Shown one piece after another: positions 17,612 through 26,423 of a DNA stretch of 64,000 nucleotides. Within the stretch, counting starts at the first letter, position 1. The number at the start of each line of letters is the position of its first letter. A program made the position numbers and the translations under genes. Origin of the DNA: Ilyomonas sp965199845 (GTDB lineage: Bacteria > Bacteroidota > Bacteroidia > Chitinophagales > Chitinophagaceae); contig CBDATZ010000042.1 of NCBI GenBank assembly GCA_965199845.1, forward strand, positions 496,001 through 560,000. Reading direction: 5' to 3'. The notes beneath the pieces are model-generated. The model saw only the letters and a program-made list of their open reading frames with translations, made no database searches and had not been told where the DNA came from.

Positions 17612-19597
17612 CTATTTGGTGATGACAAGATGCGCTTTTGCGGGATCGTTCAGAATGGCTTCCATTTCATTTTCTATGATGTTTTGAATATCATGTTTTA
17701 TCTGCTGATACACTTTCTGCACGACAGCCGGATTGATTTGTCTTATGACGGGAAGCTCCTTACCAAATTCTGATTCTTTTGCGAGTGCCTTGTGATTGTT
17801 GATGATCTTGCAATGGAGCGCTTTGAGCAGGATTTCTTCTCCCGGATTATCGGCTATAATTCCCACAAACTCACCACTCGATAAAGAAGAAATTACTGAT
17901 GCCGGCACTGCTTGTTCTAACTGTTTGGAACGACTGACAGAAGTATCAGTTGCGTTAACAGAAACACTTTCCTTATCCTGTAGAATGCGCCCAAACTTCT
18001 CAGATAAAAACTTGGCAGTATCTCCGCTTACCTGACCGGAAATCACGTTGCCCATGATGTTCATGATTACTTCGGCTTGCTCGCGGGAATATTCATTTTT
18101 GAGCTGGCTGTAATCCTGTACAGCAATGGTAGTAGCTACTCTGTTGGAACGGGCTGTGGCAATCAGGTTGTCTATGCCCCTGAAATAGATGGTTGGGAAC
18201 TCATCGAAGATGAGACTGCTTTTAAGTTTGTCTCTTTGGTTAACAAGTTTGGTCATACGGGAAATGTAGAGGGAAAGGACGGCGCCATACACTTCTGATT
18301 TTTGTGGGTTGTTCGCCAGGCAAACAATCTTTGGTGCCTGCGGGTTGTTGATGTCGAGAGTGAAATCGTTTCCGGTCATGACATAGTAAAGTATAGGCGA
18401 CGCTAACCTTGCCATAGCAATCTTGGCGGAAGCGATTTGTCCTTCCAGTTGTTCTGCAGCTCCGTTTATGTAGGCAGAGATAAATGGATTGATGAAAGGC
18501 TCTATTTCTGGTTCGGTGCGGAGAATGGTAAAGAGTTTGTCCTGCCCGGCTTGCATCAGTTCGATCACGTGAGGTAACGTGCAGAACTCACCATCCCGGT
18601 ATTTGCGAAGAAACCAGATGATTGCCGTAACGAAATTGATAGGAGACTCGATAAAAAATTCACCCTGCTTTTTTATCCATGAACGGTTCAAGCCAAGGAG
18701 AATGGTCCTGGCTGATTCAACTGCATCGGTGATGTCGTTCATGCCATCGGGATGAAGCGGATTGCAACGATGACAACGGCTTAGATCATCGAAGTTGATA
18801 AGGTAGAACTGAGGCTCGACCTTGTACTTCTTTTTGTTTTTAAGAAAGTGGTTATAGGCAATCTTTGTCAGGTCGTCATACTTGAAGTCGTATATGAACA
18901 TGCTAAAGCCTTTTTCGATGTGCTGCCGGATGATGTGCTGGATGATGAAATATGACTTGCCGGAACCGGGTGAGCCCATAACGAGTACGCCACGCATTGG
19001 ATTGATAATGTTTATCCAGCTGCTGCGTTGCTTTCCCCTCAAATTATAAATTGCCGGCAGGTTAATGGAATATTCGTTTTGCAGTAACCGTTCTTCCTGC
19101 GGAAAAGTTTGGTTGTCTTTATTAAACACATCTTTTGACAAATTGACCTTAATGATTCTGGTCAATAATCCGCCACCGGTTAATAAGAAGATATACCCCA
19201 AAGATGTAACTGCTATGTAAGCTGCAGCTTGCGTATCTAGTGTGCCTAAAAGTGAGAAGCAGATAACACTTCCGAAATAAAGCACCAAGCCTGAAACGAA
19301 ATAAATACATGCTGTTGTGAACTTTACTTTTTCACTCTTTTTTCCTTTGACGCCAAGCAGTGAAATCATCAGGAACATAAAGGCAACTCCTTTGGATTTC
19401 TGGAAGGAAACAAACAACCCGGTGTGTGCTAAATTCTGCAACAGCCTGTCGGAAATTGTAGCTGTAAAATTCCATTTCTGAAATGCAGCATAGCAGTAAA
19501 AATAGAAATGCAGTATCAGAATAACGATACTAATCATTCTGGTCAAATCAATCACCTTGCGTAACCCCTGTTCGTTCTCTCCGGTATTCATTGCCAT
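17612..19597 (-). CDS. type IV coupling protein (TraG/TraD-like, MobC type)
   Basis: Inner-membrane ATPase that brings the relaxase-DNA complex to a conjugation channel. 661 residues. N-terminal hydrophobic helices (about 15-35, 65-80, 95-115, 130-150), Walker A GSPGSGKSYF (about 212-221), Walker B SSLIFDEFPT (about 465-474), and an ATARSNRVATTIAVQD block typical of TraG/VirD4 proteins. It ends a mobA-mobB-mobC style operon on the minus strand. No mating-pore genes are in the window, so transfer would need a helper unless they lie outside. Confidence 0.9.
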   Translation of the reverse strand: MAMNTGENEQGLRKVIDLTRMISIVILILHFYFYCYAAFQKWNFTATISDRLLQNLAHTGLFVSFQKSKGVAFMFLMISLLGVKGKKSEKVKFTTACIYFVSGLVLYFGSVICFSLLGTLDTQAAAYIAVTSLGYIFLLTGGGLLTRIIKVNLSKDVFNKDNQTFPQEERLLQNEYSINLPAIYNLRGKQRSSWINIINPMRGVLVMGSPGSGKSYFIIQHIIRQHIEKGFSMFIYDFKYDDLTKIAYNHFLKNKKKYKVEPQFYLINFDDLSRCHRCNPLHPDGMNDITDAVESARTILLGLNRSWIKKQGEFFIESPINFVTAIIWFLRKYRDGEFCTLPHVIELMQAGQDKLFTILRTEPEIEPFINPFISAYINGAAEQLEGQIASAKIAMARLASPILYYVMTGNDFTLDINNPQAPKIVCLANNPQKSEVYGAVLSLYISRMTKLVNQRDKLKSSLIFDEFPTIYFRGIDNLIATARSNRVATTIAVQDYSQLKNEYSREQAEVIMNIMGNVISGQVSGDTAKFLSEKFGRILQDKESVSVNATDTSVSRSKQLEQAVPASVISSLSSGEFVGIIADNPGEEILLKALHCKIINNHKALAKESEFGKELPVIRQINPAVVQKVYQQIKHDIQNIIENEMEAILNDPAKAHLVITK

Positions 19598-19617
19598 ACC
19601 AATTCACTTTTTGTAGG

Positions 19618-20865
19618 TTATAGTTGCTGTTTCTTTTTTCGTTTGCGCTTTTGTTCTTCTTTTAACTCAGTTGCCAAGGGTTGCGTGTCAGATTGTATTA
19701 AGTTCTGGATAATGCCAAGCAATATTTCGGAGGGTCTTTCCTTTGAGATCGCAGGGTCAAATGATGTTGTCTGGTCATTGCGAAGGACAGGTTGTTGGGC
19801 AGTTTCTGTTTGTGTTATTGTCATTCGATGCTGCACAGCGTTCGCGCTATATTTTTTGCCTAACTCATTGCCGTTGAAAACGCATTTCGTTCTGTGGTCA
19901 ACGTAGGTAAGTCCGTAAATAACATCAGCGTCATTCATGCGCAGGTGCAGGTGAATTCCTTCTTTTTGTAAGCTCTGTTGCAACGAAGCCATGCTAAGAT
20001 CAGGCTGCTTGGCAAAAGCCAGGTCAACCGATGTAGTAATCCGTTGTTTATATCGCTCACGCTCTTCTTTATTCCCGGCAAATCTTTTCTGAATTACTGA
20101 AAGGGTTGGCTTGTTATAAATCAGACTGGCTTTAACAGGAACTCCTACCTTCTCCCCTCTCCCGTTAAGCACGCGGTAAACTAAACCTCCCCTGCGGTAA
20201 GTTCTTGACTCTTTGCCGCCCACATCAGCCGTGATGTTGTAATCCCGAAGTATCGCATTCAGTTCCGGAATAGAAGCATACTTGTAGTATGGTAACACTG
20301 CATCAAGGACATTGGTAATGGCTCTTTTGGTTTCACTTTTTCCATACTGCACTTTTTGAGCATTCACAGGGTTGATACCGCGATGAACACGGGACTTGCT
20401 GAGAGCCTCGATAAGGTGAAATTGCTTTTCAATTTCCTTACTTGCTTTCATGGATTGATTGCGGGCTAAGTTGTGAAGTTCGATGCGCCTGCCATCACTT
20501 TTGATATTGGTGGTTACAATATGAATATGCGGATGCCCGGCATCGTGATGCTGATACACCAAATAAGGCTGATCACCGAACCCTATTTTCTGCATGTATG
20601 TTTCGGAGATGGCAAGCAGTTTCTCAAGACTCAGTTTATCTGATGAATCGAAGTTCAGCGAGATGTGCACCGTGTTGATTTTTGTTTGCTGATTGAGCAG
20701 ATTGAGGTTGTTAAGCCGGTTAAATTTATCCTTGAAAGAAAGCTGCTCTGTATCCTTCGGGAAGCTCACCGAATGGATACATTCAGCAACGCCTTTTGAC
20801 ACTTTGTTTTCATTGTAATGCAGAGCATTTCGCAAGCTTCCGCTGTTGTGAATTATTGCAACCAT
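19618..20865 (-). CDS. relaxase/mobilization nuclease (MobB type)
   Basis: Nicks the transfer origin and pilots single-stranded DNA. 415 residues. The three-His metal site is HHDAGHPHIH at residues 106-115. The N-terminal region (1-60) matches the relaxase family start MVAIIHNSGSLRNALHYNE. The basic C-terminus ends in a KRKRKKK run. It overlaps the upstream mobA-like gene by 13 bp and is followed by the coupling protein after 20 bp, so the three are one operon. Confidence 0.93.
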   Translation of the reverse strand: MVAIIHNSGSLRNALHYNENKVSKGVAECIHSVSFPKDTEQLSFKDKFNRLNNLNLLNQQTKINTVHISLNFDSSDKLSLEKLLAISETYMQKIGFGDQPYLVYQHHDAGHPHIHIVTTNIKSDGRRIELHNLARNQSMKASKEIEKQFHLIEALSKSRVHRGINPVNAQKVQYGKSETKRAITNVLDAVLPYYKYASIPELNAILRDYNITADVGGKESRTYRRGGLVYRVLNGRGEKVGVPVKASLIYNKPTLSVIQKRFAGNKEERERYKQRITTSVDLAFAKQPDLSMASLQQSLQKEGIHLHLRMNDADVIYGLTYVDHRTKCVFNGNELGKKYSANAVQHRMTITQTETAQQPVLRNDQTTSFDPAISKERPSEILLGIIQNLIQSDTQPLATELKEEQKRKRKKKQQL

Positions 20866-21242
20866 TTGTCTGAAAATTGAGCTATTTTCTGTTTGATATT
20901 TTCTACCTTTTCCAAGAGAAGTTTACGGCTCGCTTCATACAGCAGTAACCACGACTTAAACTCAGGTATTTTCTCTAATGTGTGTAATCGTTTCACTGCC
21001 TGATTGAAGTTGTTCCCGACCGGATGAAGCTCATTGCGCAGGCGAATCATCTCCGCCATAAAGTCGTCAAGCGATTGGTTGCGTTGGTTCACAATGATTG
21101 TTTTATCAAGCAAAACGCGCCTTGCATATTCACTCATCTTACGGCAGGTTGATACCTCGAACTTCTTTTGAATCTGTTTGTATTCTTCTTCCTTCAGCCT
21201 TATATGAAGCCATTTGGAATGAGTCTGTTTACTGTTGCTCAT
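20853..21242 (-). CDS. MobA-like relaxosome accessory protein
   Basis: 129 residues. Ribbon-helix-helix-like start WLHIRLKEEEYKQIQKKF (about 10-27) followed by SEYARRVLLDKTI, as in the Bacteroidota plasmid mobilization relaxosome proteins that bind oriT. The helical C-terminal half has LRNELHPVGNNFNQAVKRL. First gene of the mobilization operon, with 13-bp overlap into the relaxase gene. Confidence 0.88.
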   Translation of the reverse strand: MSNSKQTHSKWLHIRLKEEEYKQIQKKFEVSTCRKMSEYARRVLLDKTIIVNQRNQSLDDFMAEMIRLRNELHPVGNNFNQAVKRLHTLEKIPEFKSWLLLYEASRKLLLEKVENIKQKIAQFSDKWLQ

Positions 21243-21318
21243 ACTCGTTTTTATTTATCTCGACAGTTTCTCTTTGCATCAGATAACCGCCTAACGACTT
21301 CGGAGTGAAGAGGCGGAC

Positions 21319-21348
21319 AGAAGCCGGTTGTGATACAACCGTACTTCT
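21319..21348. other. hairpin in putative oriT region
   Basis: AGAAG, GGTTGT, loop GAT, ACAACC, CTTCT form a 30-bp interrupted inverted repeat. A second inverted pair, CCGCCT with AGGCGG, lies just left at about 21287-21316. The 200-bp gap between the mobA-like and primase-like genes is where such elements carry oriT. The assignment is positional only. Confidence 0.45.
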
Positions 21349-21450
21349 GGCAGATTGCTGCAAAGCGGGCAATCCTGAGCCTTTTGCAGCTCTTTTCGCC
21401 CTTTCTATTGCAAACGTCTGAATCTAGTAAGGGAAAGGTTTTACAAGAGG

Positions 21451-22362
21451 CTACAGGCTTTGTTTACAGCTCTTGTTGAATGAATGATCGTCCGATAAAC
21501 CGAACTTCATCAGCCACTCGTTCAAGTCTTTATTAGTCTTATATAAAGCACTTTCATCTACAATACTGTTAGATGATTGCAGTAATTCCTGCGTGGCTTT
21601 AATACCGGCTTTGTCGTGGTCGAAGAATAATCGTGTTGCACGATATTGTGGATGAAGCTGCCTGGCTTTGTCGAGAAATGAAAGAGAATTGAGGATACAA
21701 AAATCTTCCGTTACGCATTCAGTTTTTTCTATTATCGTTTTATAGGATAGGAAATCGAAGAACCCTTCAAAGAAGCTTATTTGTGTGCCTTGATTCTGAA
21801 TGAGAGTCAGGTCTTTGGGATTCGTGCTGCCTTTGAAAAAAGAGTTGCGCAATTCGTAACCACCGATGTTATTTTGAAAGCCGATTGCGAAGTAATTTTT
21901 TTCGTTCATGGTGAACGAAATCTCCTTGCAAAAGATCCTCGCGATCTCCAAATTGATTTTCCTTTCCTTTAGGTAATTTCGAAGAGAAGGAGATGAAAGC
22001 ATTCTGACCTCTTCTATATTAATCGAAGATTCCGGCTCGTCATTTTTCGGATAATAATTTTGAACATTTTGAGTACCGGCTGGTGAAAGAAAAAGCTGCT
22101 GTAGAAACTCATACACCGAGCACTTGAAATAACGAATACCGAAGTCAATCATAGTGCCTCCCTTTCCTTCGCCGAAGTCGTACCAGCAGTTGATGTTTCG
22201 GTTGATTTTAAACGAAGCGGTCCGTTCATTGCGGAAGGGAGATAGATACCAATACTGATGACCGCTGATTCTTTTAGGCTCAAGTCCTAATCTGGAAAAA
22301 TAATCAACCATATCAAGGTTGTTCGCTTCCTCGCAGGAAAGCAGTTTACTGTTGCTGTTCAT
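21451..22362 (-). CDS. TOPRIM-domain primase-like protein
   Basis: 303 residues from the ATG at 22362; longer starts up to 22575 would overlap the divergent gene at 22517. The N-terminal part resembles CHC2-type primase regions (HQYWYLSPFRNERTASFKIN, then NCWYDFGEGKGGTMID) but lacks a full set of zinc cysteines. The TOPRIM part has FFEGFFDF (Glu) and RLFFDHDKAG (Asp-x-Asp). Such proteins are standard on Bacteroidota mobile elements and probably prime replication after transfer. Confidence 0.85.
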   Translation of the reverse strand: MNSNSKLLSCEEANNLDMVDYFSRLGLEPKRISGHQYWYLSPFRNERTASFKINRNINCWYDFGEGKGGTMIDFGIRYFKCSVYEFLQQLFLSPAGTQNVQNYYPKNDEPESSINIEEVRMLSSPSLRNYLKERKINLEIARIFCKEISFTMNEKNYFAIGFQNNIGGYELRNSFFKGSTNPKDLTLIQNQGTQISFFEGFFDFLSYKTIIEKTECVTEDFCILNSLSFLDKARQLHPQYRATRLFFDHDKAGIKATQELLQSSNSIVDESALYKTNKDLNEWLMKFGLSDDHSFNKSCKQSL

Positions 22363-22516
22363 ACCACACATTTTCTCGTTCACAAATGATTTAACGGATG
22401 TGAAAGTAAAATGCAGACACTGCATCATCCCATTCAATAATTGATAGGGATGATTGTTTTCTGCCTCGTTATTTTTAGCCCTGTGAAAATGAATTTGTGA
22501 ATTTAAAATCAGACGT

Positions 22517-22804
22517 ATGTTATCAACGAAAGACATTACCATTGTGTATGAAACTTTACTGGCCTCTCCCGGCATGAATGAGCCGGTTAAAATTGCGCTG
22601 AATCTGTCGAGAAAAAATGTATTGCTGCTGGCAAAAGTGATAGAGATGGGGCTGGCAAATCAAGAAGCAAACGGAGACACCGGTATTGTGAGTGTAGCTG
22701 GGAAGGACACGGTTACAGAATTAACCGCGGTATCGGCAGAGTTGCTAACCAAAGCCGGATTGCAGGAGATGAACAGCAAGCTTATTACGCTGTCTGCCAA
22801 ATGA
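22517..22804 (+). CDS. hypothetical 95-residue mobile-element protein
   Basis: The only plus-strand gene of the maintenance module. 95 residues, helical, with no recognised domain and no membrane segment. It contains NLSRKNVLLLAKVIEM and a C-terminal ELTAVSAELLTKAGL. It is divergent from the primase-like gene and ends at a strong shared terminator with radC. Confidence 0.6.
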   Translation: MLSTKDITIVYETLLASPGMNEPVKIALNLSRKNVLLLAKVIEMGLANQEANGDTGIVSVAGKDTVTELTAVSAELLTKAGLQEMNSKLITLSAK

Positions 22805-22825
22805 GTTTATCCTTACTGAAGAAAC

Positions 22826-22870
22826 AAAAAGCAGCAAGCTTTGATCTTTCAGAAAGCTTGCTGCTTTTTT
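22826..22870. terminator. bidirectional terminator
   Basis: AAAAAGCAGCAAGCTTT pairs with AAAGCTTGCTGCTTTTTT around a 10-base loop. It lies between the convergent 22804 and 22869 gene ends and can serve both. Confidence 0.9.
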
Positions 22871-23354
22871 ACATCAGTCCTTCATCGGCTAAAGAAAAGA
22901 AGCCTTCGCTTGATAAAATGATGTGGTCTAAGACTGCAATTTCAAGCAACTGTCCAGCTTCTTTAATTTTTCTTGTCAATTCAATATCTGCCCGGCTTGG
23001 TTTGAGGTTTCCTGATGGATGGTTGTGTGCCAGGATGATATTGCTTGCTGCCGCTTTTAAAGCCGCTATAAAAATCATTTTCGGGTCAGCTACGGTTCCC
23101 GATATTCCACCACTTGACAGCTCACAGATTCCTAGAACTTTATTAGCACGATTAAGCAACAGAATTTTGAATTGTTCAATTAAATCAATTTTGCTGTCAT
23201 CCCAATTTCTTTTAAGCAGTTCATATACATCCTTTGATTGTGATACCATCGGTCTCTGTGTTGGCTTAACCTGAGTCTTATAAACAACTTCTACTTCACT
23301 CACTTTCAAACTGTCTACTTCGCTGATACCAGCATTTACCATAATCTTTTTCAT
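22869..23354 (-). CDS. radC: RadC-like JAB-domain protein
   Basis: 161 residues from the ATG at 23354, preferred because a start at 23396 would run into the structured leader. The JAB/MPN metal motif is LAHNHPSGNLKPSRAD (His-x-His and Asp), ending in DHIILSSEGFFSLADEG. This is the short RadC form found on mobile elements; the role in DNA handling is not proven. It is preceded on its own strand by a structured RNA candidate in the leader. Confidence 0.92.
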   Translation of the reverse strand: MKKIMVNAGISEVDSLKVSEVEVVYKTQVKPTQRPMVSQSKDVYELLKRNWDDSKIDLIEQFKILLLNRANKVLGICELSSGGISGTVADPKMIFIAALKAAASNIILAHNHPSGNLKPSRADIELTRKIKEAGQLLEIAVLDHIILSSEGFFSLADEGLM

Positions 23355-23385
23355 TGTTTTAAAATTTATTATGGTGCACTGCCAG

Positions 23386-23495
23386 CCCCGGCGCAATCAA
23401 GGCAAGGGAGGAACGGAATAAAATCGGGAATGTAGGGAAGAGATATCAGCGGGTTTATGCCGGAAATTCCCTTGCCGCTTCAGCAGCGCCGCGGG
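23386..23495 (-). ncRNA. structured RNA candidate, copy 1, leader of radC
   Basis: Nested stems on the minus strand: GGCGC/GCGCC (outer), GGCAAGGG/CCCTTGCC (23401-23408 with 23469-23476) and an inner CGGAATAAA/TTTATGCCG (23414-23422 with 23454-23462) enclosing a loop. A second copy at 25976-26099 keeps the inner stem and loop sequence but has different, still complementary, outer stems. That is covariation. It starts 31 bp upstream of the radC ATG. Confidence 0.7.
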
Positions 23496-23653
23496 CTAAC
23501 TTTGTAGCAGAATAATTGAAGGGATATCTCTTTTTATAGCAAGCTTAGAATATTCAAATTAACCAATCAACCGAAGGTTACCATCCGGCTTTGCGTTTTC
23601 TTTGCATAGCTTTCTTTTGGCAAAAGAAAGCGGCTCCTTTGTAGAAGCCACCC

Positions 23654-23974
23654 TCAATCTTTACTATTTAACAAACTAAAAAATACGGGTTCGCAAATGG
23701 CAGCCCGGTAACCTGCTTTTACAACCGTCTTTAGAAAGGTATCTATTTCATGATAGGGAAGAATGCAAATTTGTCTTTCCTTCCATAAAGGAATCGGTTC
23801 TCTCTCCATCGCTCCGGTAATCACATCGGCATCATCTTCAAAAGCGTAATAGTTATCACCGTTTCTTAGTATCACGATAGCATCCTGATACCTTATTTTC
23901 AGCTTGTACCAGACCTCGTATGTATCGTTTAAGGTAACGGGCTGCTTTTCGTTTTCAATGATATTGACTGTCAT
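23654..23974 (-). CDS. small MutS N-terminal-like protein
   Basis: 106 residues. The stretch YQDAIVILRNGDNYYAFEDD (about 29-48) followed by ADVITG resembles the mismatch-recognition domain I of MutS (R.GD.Y..F..DA) without the rest of MutS. Such short proteins occur on Bacteroidota elements, function unknown. It is followed on the minus strand by hairpin-rich DNA at 23575-23650 (CTTTCTTTT/AAAAGAAAG), probably its terminator. Confidence 0.6.
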   Translation of the reverse strand: MTVNIIENEKQPVTLNDTYEVWYKLKIRYQDAIVILRNGDNYYAFEDDADVITGAMEREPIPLWKERQICILPYHEIDTFLKTVVKAGYRAAICEPVFFSLLNSKD

Positions 23975-24012
23975 AATTTATGATTTTTATTTCTTAAAAA
24001 GTTTGTTGGAAA

Positions 24013-24043
24013 AGAAGGGCAAACGGTTGTTGTCTGCCCTTCT
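24013..24043 (-). terminator. terminator after the DUF932 gene
   Basis: AGAAGGGCA and TGCCCTTCT form a perfect 9-bp stem, followed on the minus strand by TTTCC. It lies 12 bp beyond the DUF932 stop. Confidence 0.7.
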
Positions 24044-24054
24044 TCTGTCTGTGC

Positions 24055-25101
24055 TTAATTGAGTAAAAAAGCGTTATCTCCCTGTTGAGCGAATGCAGTA
24101 CACAAATTGAATGCAACCTGTGTGCGCTGCTGCCCGGTGCCTCCGTATAAAATCGACTTGAGTTTACTTTCATCATCCTTATACTTTCTTACGTTCTGGA
24201 AGTAGCCGGTGATGCCGTTGTAAGCTCCAAAGAGGGTTCCCTTTGTGGTGTCTAACTGCTGCGTTTCATTCCCTAACGCATATTGGTAAGCATCCATGCT
24301 TATATTGAGAAAATGGGTGGACAATTCATCTTCTTTTCCGCGCCGGATGTCGCGCAATACTTCTTTATTCGGAACCATGGCAAGCTGTACCAGCTTGTAT
24401 ACTTCCTTGTCTGTTATCCGCACCTTCGACCAGTTGTTGAAAATGTCTTCCAGTTGGGAAGAAAGGGTGTTGGTAATACCCATTACCTCGTGCGCCTGCT
24501 CCAGCTTCTGCTTGACATTGTTAGTGTGGCGTATGCGGATGCAGTTGCTCATATTTTTCAATGCTGCGTTCAGTGTATTGTTGCAAACGATGCGGATGGG
24601 TGTAAAGGCTGCCGTGATCGCACCGGAACCATCATGTGTGGTGGTAAGAAAAAGGTATTGCTCAATCAAATCTTCCCTTCCCACTTTAATGTAAGAGGGA
24701 AGTTTTGCGGTGATAAATATCCGTTCTCCTTTTCCCAGTGCGCCGGCTGTTTCATACAGGATGCCTTCTCCTTTTATGATTGAATCAAAGAAAGAAAAAG
24801 CATCGCGGTTCTGTACCACTTCGTACTGGTTGCCTACTACGCCTAATACCTGTTCAGTATCTAACCTGACGGTGGCAAAACAATCTGGAATCAGTAAGCG
24901 TTCTGTACCGGGAATGAGGGTTCGTTTGGAAGTAAACATAGTTCTGCGTTCTACTCTGAAATCTAATCCTGCATACTCTAAAGCTTCTTTGCTGTTGGGA
25001 TAATCCGTTACCACTTTTCCCAGCCCATGCCACGGCTTTTCCTTAACTGAAAAAAAGCTGTGTTGGTTCGTTTGCTCGTTGAAATGAATGTTATGTGCCA
25101 T
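24055..25101 (-). CDS. DUF932 phage/plasmid-like protein
   Basis: 348 residues, full length for DUF932. Recognised by the start MAHNIHFNEQTNQHSFF, then KPWHGLGKVV, LGVVGNQYEVVQNRDAFSFFD, TTTHDGSG and TPIRIVCNNTLNAAL. Common on conjugative plasmids and phages; the function is unknown and an antirestriction role has been guessed for the wider group. It stands between ssb and the MutS-N-like gene on one strand. Confidence 0.92.
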   Translation of the reverse strand: MAHNIHFNEQTNQHSFFSVKEKPWHGLGKVVTDYPNSKEALEYAGLDFRVERRTMFTSKRTLIPGTERLLIPDCFATVRLDTEQVLGVVGNQYEVVQNRDAFSFFDSIIKGEGILYETAGALGKGERIFITAKLPSYIKVGREDLIEQYLFLTTTHDGSGAITAAFTPIRIVCNNTLNAALKNMSNCIRIRHTNNVKQKLEQAHEVMGITNTLSSQLEDIFNNWSKVRITDKEVYKLVQLAMVPNKEVLRDIRRGKEDELSTHFLNISMDAYQYALGNETQQLDTTKGTLFGAYNGITGYFQNVRKYKDDESKLKSILYGGTGQQRTQVAFNLCTAFAQQGDNAFLLN

Positions 25102-25224
25102 TGTTGTGCGCCCAGCTTTTATTTGTATCCCGCAGGCGGTCGGGCTGCGGTTTTTTATTGATTGAATAATTGATGAAGAAAGCGTTTGATAAGGGTAAAG
25201 GGCTAATGGTTAGAAAGCACCTAC

Positions 25225-25635
25225 CTAAAACGGCATGTCGTCCATTGGTTCGGTGATGGCAGCGATGTTTTCGATGACCGGCTTTCCTCCTGTGCCGGCT
25301 CCAGTTTCTTTCGCTTTGCTGGTGCTGTTACCGCCATGTACTTTAATGTTGTAACAGTGCATGTTCAGGGAGGCTTTGGCGGTGCCGTCCTTGCCGATAT
25401 ACGGCTGCACGGATATGCGCCCGCTTACCTCTGCCACTGCTCCTTTTAAGAGGCGGGATGCAACGCCTGTGCTGATCCAGTAGCTGCATTCCACATACTG
25501 CGTGACCTGTACGCCTTCTGTAGCTCCTTTGGGCTTGTAGTAGTCATTGATGGCGATTGAGAATTCAACGACTTCCTTACCACTCTTCGTGGTGCTGATG
25601 ACCGCATCTGCGGTAACTCTTCCTGTCAGTTCCAT
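25225..25635 (-). CDS. ssb: single-stranded DNA-binding protein
   Basis: 136 residues. OB-fold with the SSB order: MELTGRVTADAVI, KEVVEFSIAIND, VECSYWIS, LLKGAVAEVSGRI, LNMHCYNIKV. The acidic C-terminal tip ends MDDMPF, which recruits replication partners. It protects transferred single-stranded DNA and lies 10 bp upstream of... the GIY-YIG stop, i.e. it follows that gene by 29 bp on the same strand. Confidence 0.95.
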   Translation of the reverse strand: MELTGRVTADAVISTTKSGKEVVEFSIAINDYYKPKGATEGVQVTQYVECSYWISTGVASRLLKGAVAEVSGRISVQPYIGKDGTAKASLNMHCYNIKVHGGNSTSKAKETGAGTGGKPVIENIAAITEPMDDMPF

Positions 25636-25664
25636 AACTGTGTATTTATTTAGTGATTAAATGC

Positions 25665-25922
25665 TTAGTGATACTGGCGGCAAACAGGGCAGAAACAGCG
25701 GGCTTTCTTGCAGTTTTTGAGTTTGCGTTCCAATGTTCTGTCTCCTTTCTCCCAGATGCGGACAACGCCCCACTGAATGCCTTTTGCATTAACGGCAATA
25801 AGCAGTTTTGCGCCTTTGTTGCTCTTATGCTTCTTGATGCGCTGTTTGAGGTTCTTTTCCACGAACCCGATGTAGTGCTGTGCGTGGTGGAGCTTTTCTT
25901 CAAAGTGTATCAGGTAAACCAT
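25665..25922 (-). CDS. GIY-YIG-type small nuclease-like protein
   Basis: 85 residues from the ATG at 25922. MVYLIHFEEKLHHAQHYIGF supplies the VYLIHF/HYIGF pair that stands for GIY-YIG in this subfamily, then RIKKHKSNKGAKLL, and a C-terminal ERKLKNCKKARCFCPVC with clustered Cys. Short GIY-YIG proteins of this type are common on mobilizable elements. A structured leader copy begins 54 bp upstream. It precedes ssb in the same direction. Confidence 0.8.
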   Translation of the reverse strand: MVYLIHFEEKLHHAQHYIGFVEKNLKQRIKKHKSNKGAKLLIAVNAKGIQWGVVRIWEKGDRTLERKLKNCKKARCFCPVCRQYH

Positions 25923-25975
25923 AAAAAACATCATTTGTAAAAGAAAAAACGGAAAAAAAGAAAGCTGTTGAAAGA

Positions 25976-26099
25976 GCAGGCTGCCCCGCAATGCCAAAAG
26001 GAAACGGAATAAAATCAAGGATGTGGGTATGGGTTTACAGAAGGTTTATGCCGTAGTCTTTTGGCAGCTTTTACAGCGGTTGAAACGATGGCAGCCTGC
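25976..26099 (-). ncRNA. structured RNA candidate, copy 2, leader of GIY-YIG gene
   Basis: Outer stem GCAGGCTGCC/GGCAGCCTGC (25976-25985 with 26090-26099), middle stem GCCAAAAG/CTTTTGGC (25993-26000 with 26058-26065), inner stem CGGAATAAA/TTTATGCCG (26005-26013 with 26045-26053). The inner stem matches copy 1 base for base, and parts of the loop such as GATTTTATTCCG are conserved on the transcript strand. The outer stems differ from copy 1 but remain fully paired. Confidence 0.7.
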
Positions 26100-26423
26100 A
26101 CAGCTTTGCGGCTCTTTTTATCCGTTGTTCGCGTTACAAAAGGAAGATTTGATGTCAGCCTCTTTATTGGCTTATAGACTCCTCACAGAATCTGTTTTCA
26201 GGAGTTGTTTGTCAGTTTGAATAGTTTGTTTACAGCTGTTTCTTCTATGCAGTGCTTTGCGTCTTTGCCGGAGGCTTTGTAAAAGCTTCCGATGAACTGC
26301 TGATTTGGGACTTTAGCGCATGGAGGAACTGAATGCGCAAAGTGGCAAATCAGTATGCCGGCTGTCTGGTCGCAGGGTGCTAATACTTTGGAATGAATAT
26401 AACCGCGAAGAGTCAAAGACCAG
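26100..26423. other. stretch without a clear gene
   Basis: About 320 bases between the structured RNA and the GH127 remnant. Frames are short and show no family. It probably holds the promoter of the minus-strand ssb unit and the deletion joint of the GH127 remnant. Confidence 0.4.

Noticed and set aside
22363..22575. Longer N-terminus for the primase-like protein, starting at 22575
   Set aside because: It would overlap the divergent gene that begins at 22517, and the extra residues match nothing. The ATG at 22362 fits the family start better.
25100..25200. CCGCAG/CTGCGG hairpin followed by T residues as a terminator
   Set aside because: The T run is on the plus strand while the flanking genes are on the minus strand. 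It may only be part of the DUF932 leader.
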